Of a DNA stretch of 20,051 nt, positions 14,928 through 20,051 are shown in pieces. The stretch covers positions 1-20,051 of the forward strand of contig DATDCV010000552.1 of assembly GCA_036524155.1 (NCBI GenBank). The letters run 5' to 3'. The notes under the pieces are model-generated. The model worked only from the letters and a program-made list of their open reading frames with translations, was not told the origin of the DNA and searched no databases. Each line of letters begins with the position of its first letter. Within the stretch, counting starts at the first letter, position 1. Source of the stretch: DATDCV01 sp036524155 (GTDB taxonomy: Bacteria > Verrucomicrobiota > Verrucomicrobiia > Limisphaerales > UBA8199). The position numbers and the translations under genes were made by a program.

Positions 14928-16352
14928 TCACGTGATCGAGAGAAATTCGAGGCGGTGGTTGGCCGACGGGTGTTTGGCAGAAGGTCCCGCGACCAGCACC
15001 GCGTTTCTGCCGGTTAGTTCCTGTTCCCGCGTCCAGGCCACAGCGAACTCTCGCCAATCTTCCGGCTCACTCGTGAGTTCCACTGGGTAGACGCCGTAGG
15101 AGAATTGGAGAGCCTGGCAGACGCTGCGATCACGGCTCAAAGCCGCGACCCACACAGGCGGCTTGAACCGGGAAATCATGCGGGCGGTGGTCCCGGTTAG
15201 AGTCGGCACGAACACCGCCGCGCAGGGCACAGTTTCCAGAGCGTGCTCAACTACCGACGCGATGGCTCCCGCAGTGTCCGGAGCCGTGGGCTGCCGGGAG
15301 ATGGCGCGGAGCACGTCGAGTCGTGGCGGAGGCCGATGTGCCTCGGTATATGCCGCAATCTTCGCCAACATGGCGACGGATTCCTCCGGAAAACGGCCCA
15401 TGGCGGATTCACCGGAAAGCATCACACAGTCGGTGCCGTCCAGGATCGAGTTGGCGACGTCAGTGGCTTCCGCCCGCGTCGGGAGCCGGTTCTGAGTCAT
15501 CGACTCGAGCATTTGGGTCGCCGTAATCACGGGTTTGCCCGCCAGGTTGGCCTTCGCGAGCAGTTGTTTTTGGATCAACGCGATTTCTTCGATCGGCACT
15601 TCCACCCCCAGGTCGCCGCGTGCGATCATGATGCCGTCGGCCACCCGCAAGATCTCATCAATTCGCTCAAGTGCCCGACCCCGTTCGATCTTCGCAATGA
15701 TGAACGGAGCGTGGCCCATACGCCTGGCCGCCTCCCGCACGGTCTCGATGTCAGCGGCAGTCTCGACAAAAGACTGGCTGACGGCATCGACGCCATGCTG
15801 CAACGCAAATTCGAGACAGGTGCGGTCGTGATCCGTAAACGCGCTGATTCCCAGATTAATTCCCGGCAGGTTCAGGCCTTTGCGCGAGCGGAGTTCACCT
15901 CCAACCGCCACTTTGCAGCGGACTTCGTTTCCCGCGACGGCTTCGACGATCAACTGGACCAGGCCGTCGTTAAGGAACAACCGATCTCCGGATTTCACCG
16001 CCTGAGGCAACTGCTTGAACGACATGGAGGCATGTCGGGCGTCGCCGACGGTCTCTTCGGTCGTCAGAGTGAAGCTGGAGCCATTTACGAGCTGGACCGG
16101 CTCGGGTTCGATTTTACCCAAACGCATTTTCGGCCCCGGCAGGTCCGCCAGCACGGCGACACGGCGGCCGGTTTGGCGTTCAACTTCGCGGAGGTTCGCA
16201 ATGCGGGCGGCCTGGGTCGCCGGGTCGCCGTGGGAAAAATTCAGGCGGGCCACATTCATGCCGGCCCGGACCAGGCGTTCCAGCATCTGAGGTGATTCAG
16301 ATGCCGGCCCGATCGTAGCGACGATTTTTGTTTTGTGAGTGGGAAGGACCAT
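14928..16352 (-). CDS. pyk: Pyruvate kinase
   Basis: 474 residues, the normal bacterial length. The enzyme converts phosphoenolpyruvate and ADP to pyruvate and ATP, the last step of glycolysis. The barrel and active site are intact: TKIVATIGPAS (8-18), NVARLNFSHG (33-42), LNDGLV (127-132), KGLNLPG (158-164), IIAKIE with K221 and E223, ARGDLGVEVP (244-253, D247), ITATQMLESM (276-285) and PTRAEATDVANSILDGTDCVMLSGE (291-315). The usual 'DTKGPEIR' segment reads ADLPGPKMR (69-77), a variant also known in some other pyruvate kinases. The C-terminal domain (about 345-474) carries the usual alpha/beta fold. The start ATG gives the canonical N terminus. No Shine-Dalgarno is obvious. It is a single gene, convergent with the gene to its left and divergent from the DUF4184 gene. 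Confidence 0.97.
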   Translation of the reverse strand: MVLPTHKTKIVATIGPASESPQMLERLVRAGMNVARLNFSHGDPATQAARIANLREVERQTGRRVAVLADLPGPKMRLGKIEPEPVQLVNGSSFTLTTEETVGDARHASMSFKQLPQAVKSGDRLFLNDGLVQLIVEAVAGNEVRCKVAVGGELRSRKGLNLPGINLGISAFTDHDRTCLEFALQHGVDAVSQSFVETAADIETVREAARRMGHAPFIIAKIERGRALERIDEILRVADGIMIARGDLGVEVPIEEIALIQKQLLAKANLAGKPVITATQMLESMTQNRLPTRAEATDVANSILDGTDCVMLSGESAMGRFPEESVAMLAKIAAYTEAHRPPPRLDVLRAISRQPTAPDTAGAIASVVEHALETVPCAAVFVPTLTGTTARMISRFKPPVWVAALSRDRSVCQALQFSYGVYPVELTSEPEDWREFAVAWTREQELTGRNAVLVAGPSAKHPSANHRLEFLSIT

Positions 16353-16426
16353 AGCGGATCTGTGGCAGTCCGGACACCAAAGCGCAACGGGAAAATTCTC
16401 AGTCCCGCAATCTCGCAGTCTCGCTC

Positions 16427-16504
16427 GCCGGCGCGCCGGTTTCCAACCCTCTTAAACCAGCCAGGCACCTTGCAGGCCGGAACGCCGGTTTTCAACCGGC
16501 TTAA
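16427..16504. repeat. Two tandem degenerate palindromic repeats upstream of pyk and the DUF4184 gene
   Basis: Two copies, spaced 49 bp apart (16427 and 16476), of a unit of about 29 bp: GCCGG-N2-CGCCGGTTT-C-AACC-..CTTAA. Copy 1 contains the palindrome CCGGCGCGCCGG (16428-16439). Copy 2 forms a hairpin GCCGGTT-TTC-AACCGGC (16484-16500). They occupy most of the 216-bp divergent gap between pyruvate kinase and the DUF4184 gene. They could be a dispersed repeat family or regulatory hairpins. The flanking sequence shows no clear promoter. Confidence 0.6.
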
Positions 16505-16568
16505 GTTTCCGGTACTCCGCGGCTGCTTCACTTTTGCCTTCCGGCGATCGTTTGGTAGCCTTGTGTCC

Positions 16569-17309
16569 GTGCCGTTCCCATTGGCTCATCCTGCGGCCGT
16601 GCTGCCGCTCCGACGTTTCAGTCCACGCTGGCTCAGCGTGCCCGCGCTGATTACCGGCAGCGTCGTTCCGGACGCGGCCTACCTTGTCGGGAAATCCAGC
16701 CTCGACGAGCTGTCACACACGATTTTGGGTTTGCTGCTCTTTAGTCTCCCCGCCGGGTTGCTGTTAACGGTGCTGTGGCGCCTCCTGGTTCCGTGGTTCG
16801 CCACGCCGATAGGCAGGAAATGCAGGCTCCAGTTTCTGGCAGAGTCCGGGACGGCTCGCTGGTCCATAGCAAAGACTGCCGTCTCGGTTCTTATCGGGGC
16901 AAGCACCCACCTGCTGTGGGACGGGATAACACACCATGGCCGCATCGCCGCCGAACTGCTCCCCTTTCTTGAGAACGCAGTCGGCTCCTTCGCGGGACAT
17001 ACCGTTCGCGTTTCCCGGGTGCTTTGGTATGTCTCATCCTTCGTCGGCATTGCGTGGGTCTACCTCGCTTTTGTGAAGGCCCAAAGGACTCCGGTGTGCT
17101 CGATCCCGCGGGTATCGGGAGCCACCGATTGGTTCCGGGCGGGGCTGGTCTCCGCGTTGGTGGTGCCGCTGGAGTTGCTTCACGACCTGGTGCGCGGTCC
17201 CATCGGCACTCTTCTGGTAGCCGGCTGCAGCCTGGTGCTCATGACCGTGGTGGTGTGGAGCCTCGCACGACCATCGCCCGCCACATCACCAAGCCCGGGA
17301 GTCTCGTGA
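16569..17309 (+). CDS. DUF4184 family integral membrane protein
   Basis: 246 residues from a GTG at 16569, chosen because family members usually begin 'MPFTxSHPAAVLPLRR' and here the sequence reads (V)PFPLAHPAAVLPLRR. The frame is open further upstream but runs through the repeat region. Seen features are ITGSVVPDAAYLV, ELSHTILGLLLFSLPAGLLLTVLW (a membrane helix), AVSVLIGASTHLLWDGITHHG with conserved His/Asp, then VLWYVSSFVGIAWVYLAF and two more hydrophobic segments. That makes five to six transmembrane helices in all. Conserved polar residues in 'HPAAV', 'VPD', 'SHT' and 'THLLWD' resemble membrane-bound hydrolases of the YdjM/DUF457 type, but no function is established. It stands alone between pyk and a response regulator. 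Confidence 0.82.
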   Translation: MPFPLAHPAAVLPLRRFSPRWLSVPALITGSVVPDAAYLVGKSSLDELSHTILGLLLFSLPAGLLLTVLWRLLVPWFATPIGRKCRLQFLAESGTARWSIAKTAVSVLIGASTHLLWDGITHHGRIAAELLPFLENAVGSFAGHTVRVSRVLWYVSSFVGIAWVYLAFVKAQRTPVCSIPRVSGATDWFRAGLVSALVVPLELLHDLVRGPIGTLLVAGCSLVLMTVVVWSLARPSPATSPSPGVS

Positions 17310-17402
17310 CTTACCAGAAAATAACTCGTTTTGCGCCAATGCGTTGCAGGTCAGATCTCAGAATAAGGGTTCCGACCGAGACAGGCTTAACTGGTACTGG
17401 AA

Positions 17403-17954
17403 ATGCTCCAAAAATGCAGTTTTATGAACCGACAGGTCAACTTGTCTCAACGCCGGGTGCTGGTTGTGGACGACGACGATGGCGCCCGCGAGTCGATCCG
17501 GCTCTTGCTCGGCATTGACGGCCATCATGTCACCGAGGCCAGGGACGGTGCCGAGGCGCTTGGCCGTTTTCAGCAAGGCGGTTTTGACCTGGTGATCACA
17601 GACTACCGCATGCCCAACATGCTGGGCGACGAGTTGGCGCTCAATATTCGCACGTTGGTCCCGCAGCAACCGATTGTAATGGTGACGGCCTATTTCGAAC
17701 AGCTCGGCGGCCGCCCGGTGGCCGCGGACGCTGTGCTGGCCAAACCGTTTGGCGTGGACGAACTCCGCCTGGCGATGGCCAAGCCTATGGCGAGAGTGCT
17801 GCCGCCGACGGCCTCGCAGTCGGCATCGGCAGCCGAGCTCTCAGGTGGCGGACAGCAATCGATGAGAGAGCGAGCGAGCCATACCACCCGGATCCTCAAA
17901 GACATTCTGCAGCAGCGGTCAACGTGTTCGCGACGAAGCGGTCTCGGAGACTGA
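17403..17954 (+). CDS. Single-domain response regulator (CheY-like receiver)
   Basis: 183 residues from the ATG at 17403; an ATG at 17424 is an alternative that still leaves a complete receiver. The receiver domain (about 17-130) has the acidic cluster VVDDDD (21-26), phospho-acceptor D67 (ITDYRMP), T95 (VMVTAY) and K114 (AKPFG), so it should be phosphorylatable. Residues 131-183 are Ser/Gln/Arg-rich without a DNA-binding or enzymatic domain. Output is probably by protein contact or phosphotransfer. No histidine kinase is adjacent. The 93 bp upstream shows no clear promoter. A 'tggaa' 2 bp before the first ATG is at best a weak ribosome site. The gene is convergent with the DegT-family gene 34 bp away. 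Confidence 0.88.
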   Translation: MLQKCSFMNRQVNLSQRRVLVVDDDDGARESIRLLLGIDGHHVTEARDGAEALGRFQQGGFDLVITDYRMPNMLGDELALNIRTLVPQQPIVMVTAYFEQLGGRPVAADAVLAKPFGVDELRLAMAKPMARVLPPTASQSASAAELSGGGQQSMRERASHTTRILKDILQQRSTCSRRSGLGD

Positions 17955-17988
17955 ATTACTGCAAGTTGGCCGGGGGACGTCTGAACAA

Positions 17989-19125
17989 TCAGGAAACAGC
18001 GGGGGACTTGGTGGGGTGCGGGAGGCACTCCTTGAGCGTAGCAACGACGTATTGGATCTGATCCGAGGTCAATTCCGGGTACATCGGCAGCGACAAGAGC
18101 TCGTGGGCGCAGCGCTCTGTGACCGGAAAGGACCCGGGCCCGTAACCGAGGAACGCATAGGCCTTCTGCAGATGGATGGGCACAGGATAGTGGACCGCGC
18201 AATGCACGCCCTTTTCCGCCATTCGTTCGAGCACTCCATCACGATCCGGCACTCGCACCGCGTAAATATGGCAGGCGTGCTTATTATGAGGAGCCACCGC
18301 GGGTCGCACGACCCGAAGTTCGTCCGCCAGAAGTTCATTGTAGAGTCGGGCATGGGCCCGCCGGGAATTGTTGGCGGAGTCGAGCCGCGGAAGTTTAAGA
18401 CTCAAGAAAGCGCCCTGGATGCCGTCCATCTGGGCGTTCCAACCGATGGTTGAATGCAGATGCATTCCGGCCTGGCCGTGGTCCCTGAGCATTTGGATCT
18501 TCGCGCGCAGCTCCTGTTCGTCGGTGATGACCGCGCCCGCTTCGCCGAACGCCCCGAGATTATGGCCCGGACCGAAACTGAAACAACCCGCCACTCCCAT
18601 CGTGCCCGCCTTGCGCCCCTTGTTCTCCGCTCCGTGCGCCTGGCAGGCATCCTCAACGACCGGTGTCCCATACCGGCGGCCAATCTTCAGGATCGGATCC
18701 ATGTCGGCCATTTGCCCGAAGGTGTGGCTGGGAACGATCGCTTGTGTGCGGAGCGTGATGGCCGCCTCGAGTTGGCGCGGATCCAGAGTGTAGCTTCCCT
18801 CGTCAATGTCGACGAAGACGGGGCGAGCGCCACACAGGCTGATAGCCTCTGCAATCCCCATAAACGCGTTAGGAGCGGTGATGACCTCGTCGCCGGGTCC
18901 CACCCCCAGTGCGATGAGGCTCAACCACACCGCATCCGTCCCGCTCCCCACGCCTACGGCGTAGCGGCTCCCGCAATAGGCCGCAAACTCCGACTCGAAA
19001 CGGGTGACGTAGGGCCCGCCTGCGAACGCGCTTGATTCCGTGACCTGACGGAACGCTTCCATCAGCTCCGGCATGAGCGCGTCATGCTGGACCTTCAAAT
19101 CCAGGAATGGAACATGGAAACTCAC
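17989..19125 (-). CDS. DegT/DnrJ/EryC1/StrS family PLP enzyme with His in place of the Schiff-base Lys
   Basis: 378 residues from the GTG at 19125, chosen because VSFHVPFLDLK matches the usual 'VPFLDL' start; an in-frame ATG upstream adds 21 residues that overlap the acetyltransferase gene. Family motifs are present: GVGSGTDAVWLSLIALGVGPGDEVI, EDACQAHGA (Asp for the PLP pyridine nitrogen) and a C-terminal HYPVPIHLQKAY. The usual PLP-lysine motif 'FSFYPGKNLGA' reads FSFGPGHNLGA. The lysine is replaced by H188 (codon CAT, 18564-18562). Most members aminate keto-sugars in nucleotide-sugar pathways and need that Lys. The relatives known with His are 3-dehydratases such as ColD and E1. Third gene of the operon, 7 bp after the acetyltransferase. 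Aminotransferase, dehydratase or inactive partner cannot be decided from sequence. Confidence 0.88.
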   Translation of the reverse strand: MSFHVPFLDLKVQHDALMPELMEAFRQVTESSAFAGGPYVTRFESEFAAYCGSRYAVGVGSGTDAVWLSLIALGVGPGDEVITAPNAFMGIAEAISLCGARPVFVDIDEGSYTLDPRQLEAAITLRTQAIVPSHTFGQMADMDPILKIGRRYGTPVVEDACQAHGAENKGRKAGTMGVAGCFSFGPGHNLGAFGEAGAVITDEQELRAKIQMLRDHGQAGMHLHSTIGWNAQMDGIQGAFLSLKLPRLDSANNSRRAHARLYNELLADELRVVRPAVAPHNKHACHIYAVRVPDRDGVLERMAEKGVHCAVHYPVPIHLQKAYAFLGYGPGSFPVTERCAHELLSLPMYPELTSDQIQYVVATLKECLPHPTKSPAVS

Positions 19126-19132
19126 GCATGGC

Positions 19133-19621
19133 TCACACGTTTCCCGCCGGGCGTAACAACCGGGCGGGATTCCCCGCCACCACCGCACCGTCGGGCACGT
19201 CTTTTGTCACTACGCTGCCTGCTCCCACAATCGCCCTCTCCCCTATCGTGACTCCGCACAACAAGGTGGACCCCGACCCCAGCGAAGCCCCCTTCTTCAC
19301 CAGGGTCGGGACGCACTTCCAATCCGCTTCCGTCTGCATTGAGCCGTCGGGATTGGCAGCGCGCGGTAATCGGTCGTTTATGAAGGTGACTCCATGACCC
19401 ACGAAAACTTCGTCCTGGATGGTCACCCCTTCGCAAATGAACGTATGGCTCGAAATCTTGCATCGGTTCCCTATCCTTGCGCCCTTCTGAATCTCCACAA
19501 ACGTGCCGATCTTCACATCGTCCCCAATCTCGCAACCGTAGAGGTTGGTGAACGCGTAGATCTTCACCCGCTGCCCCAGCTTGACGTCCGGGGCGATCCG
19601 CTGATAGGATGGCTGCTCCAT
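19133..19621 (-). CDS. Left-handed beta-helix N-acetyltransferase, WbpD/WlbB-like
   Basis: 162 residues. Hexapeptide repeats run through most of the protein: DVKLGQRVKI, CEIGDDVKIGTFVEIQKGARIGNRCKISS, VTIQDEVFVGHGVTFIND, ASLGSGSTLLCGVTIGERAIVGAGSVVTKDV. It ends in the family signature 'VAGNPARLLR'. 'VTFINDRLPRA..' and 'VKKGASLGSGSTLLCGVTIG' match acetyltransferases that act on the 3-amino group of UDP-2-acetamido-3-amino-glucuronate (WbpD, WlbB) using acetyl-CoA. It starts one base after the oxidoreductase stop (TGATATG) and ends 7 bp before the DegT-family gene, so the three are co-transcribed. The exact sugar substrate is inferred from family and context. Confidence 0.88.
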   Translation of the reverse strand: MEQPSYQRIAPDVKLGQRVKIYAFTNLYGCEIGDDVKIGTFVEIQKGARIGNRCKISSHTFICEGVTIQDEVFVGHGVTFINDRLPRAANPDGSMQTEADWKCVPTLVKKGASLGSGSTLLCGVTIGERAIVGAGSVVTKDVPDGAVVAGNPARLLRPAGNV

Positions 19622-19622
19622 A

Positions 19623-20051
19623 TCAGGCCGCGACCCCGCTTTGCCTGGGGGCCGGAGAGCTCAAATCTTTCACGCTCTTCCCGTTCCCATTGCCATTTCC
19701 GTTCCCATTTCCGTCGCCGCGTTCCGGCTGATTCGCATAAGCCTCCACGCCGCGGAACACTACCGCTGGGCCCAGCCTCACCGCCGCGCCTTCCTGCCGG
19801 AGTGACTCGCTTGAAGCCTCCAGCACGCGCACAACTTCCAATCCGAGTCGCCCGTTGGCCAGCGGGACTCTTTCTTCGCGGATGCATTCGAGAAAATGCT
19901 GACATTCCAGCTTCAACGGCTCGTCCTGCTTGATATACGGCACATACACGTCTCCGTAATGATACGAATACGTAAACTCCGCAAACGTGTCGTAATGCGG
20001 TGGCACCTCCACTCGCGCGTCGTAAATCTTCAGCTTCTCCAGCGGCTCCGT
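19623..20051 (-). CDS. Gfo/Idh/MocA family oxidoreductase, C-terminal part
   Basis: The frame is open to the window edge, so the N-terminal NAD-binding domain lies outside; 142 residues are visible. 'TEPLEKLKIYDARVEVPPHYDTF', 'YSYHYGDVYVPYIK' and 'EPLKLECQHFLECIREERVPLANGRLGLEVVRVLEASSESL' match the C terminus of Gfo/Idh/MocA sugar dehydrogenases. In this operon the closest role is WbpB/WlbA-type oxidation of a UDP-sugar acid at C3, before transamination and acetylation. After the family end there is a tail of about 40 residues with a GN dipeptide run (GDGNGNGNGNGNGK) encoded by imperfect 6-bp repeats at about 19681-19713. The tail is probably disordered. Confidence 0.85.
   Translation of the reverse strand, partial: TEPLEKLKIYDARVEVPPHYDTFAEFTYSYHYGDVYVPYIKQDEPLKLECQHFLECIREERVPLANGRLGLEVVRVLEASSESLRQEGAAVRLGPAVVFRGVEAYANQPERGDGNGNGNGNGNGKSVKDLSSPAPRQSGVAA

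Noticed and set aside
13515..16295. Long antisense frames opposite the glycosidase-like gene (13515-14687) and pyruvate kinase (15243-16295)
   Set aside because: The sense strands encode complete conserved proteins. The antisense products look like compositional shadows with no family motifs.
16335..16568. Upstream extension of the DUF4184 protein through 16335
   Set aside because: The extra 78 residues translate the intergenic repeat units and overlap the start of pyruvate kinase. The family normally begins at the PF..HPAAVLP block.
19126..19188. N-terminal extension of the DegT-family protein to 19188
   Set aside because: It would overlap the acetyltransferase gene by 56 bp and add residues (MRWWRGIPPGCYARR) not typical of the family. 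The GTG at 19125 gives the usual VPFLDL start.
1..20051. tRNA, rRNA, insertion-sequence transposase, integrase or prophage genes
   Set aside because: None was recognised on either strand; the repeats seen are non-coding palindromic types without an associated transposase in the window.

Overview
The window is 20 kb of GC-rich, gene-dense bacterial chromosome. It most resembles the Verrucomicrobiota, in particular the Limisphaerales/Pedosphaera-like soil and freshwater lineages. The taxonomic clues are the secreted NHL-repeat protein ending in a short C-terminal domain closing '..PPAFFRLHLQ', the many 'gaaatccgaa'-type and 'ccgccgtaggcttggcgaaggcgg'-type repeats, the scarcity of clear Shine-Dalgarno sequences, and a LexA whose recognition helix departs from the proteobacterial one. 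The assignment is inferred from gene content only.

Layout. (1) 2-979 (+): 3' part of a secreted NHL-repeat protein. (2) 967-6841 (-): an SOS mutagenesis operon in which lexA is followed after 13 bp by one 5.2-kb ORF that fuses a complete Y-family polymerase (DinB) to a complete C-family polymerase (DnaE). This ORF carries repeat-derived insertions at five sites, all in frame. A 14-bp palindrome in the lexA promoter is a candidate LexA operator. (3) 7226-9001 (-): a DUF885 lipoprotein with a HEAYPGH metallopeptidase motif. (4) 9153-14765 (+): a tightly coupled run consisting of a RapA-like SNF2 helicase with a duplicated N-terminal region, a 133-aa helical protein, a 338-aa coiled-coil protein and a secreted glycosidase-like protein. 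(5) 14771-14889: a large nested hairpin between convergent genes. (6) 14928-16352 (-): pyruvate kinase. (7) 16569-17309 (+): a DUF4184 membrane protein. (8) 17403-17954 (+): a single-domain response regulator. (9) 17989-20051 (-): a nucleotide-sugar operon, transcribed oxidoreductase, then acetyltransferase, then DegT-family enzyme. The DegT enzyme has His where the PLP-binding Lys should be.

How the genes may work together. LexA probably represses itself and the polymerase fusion, so DNA damage would induce a single polypeptide with two translesion-type active sites, replacing the separate imuB/dinB and dnaE2 genes of the usual cassette. The three-gene SNF2 module has the compact, overlapping architecture of a dedicated multi-protein machine, but its substrate cannot be read from sequence. 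The last three genes resemble the Wbp/Wlb pathway that builds diacetamido-uronic acids for surface polysaccharide. The Lys-to-His change means the third step may be different chemistry.

The strongest candidates for something undescribed are the DinB-DnaE fusion, the in-frame repeat insertions within it, the SNF2 cassette, and the His-type DegT enzyme.
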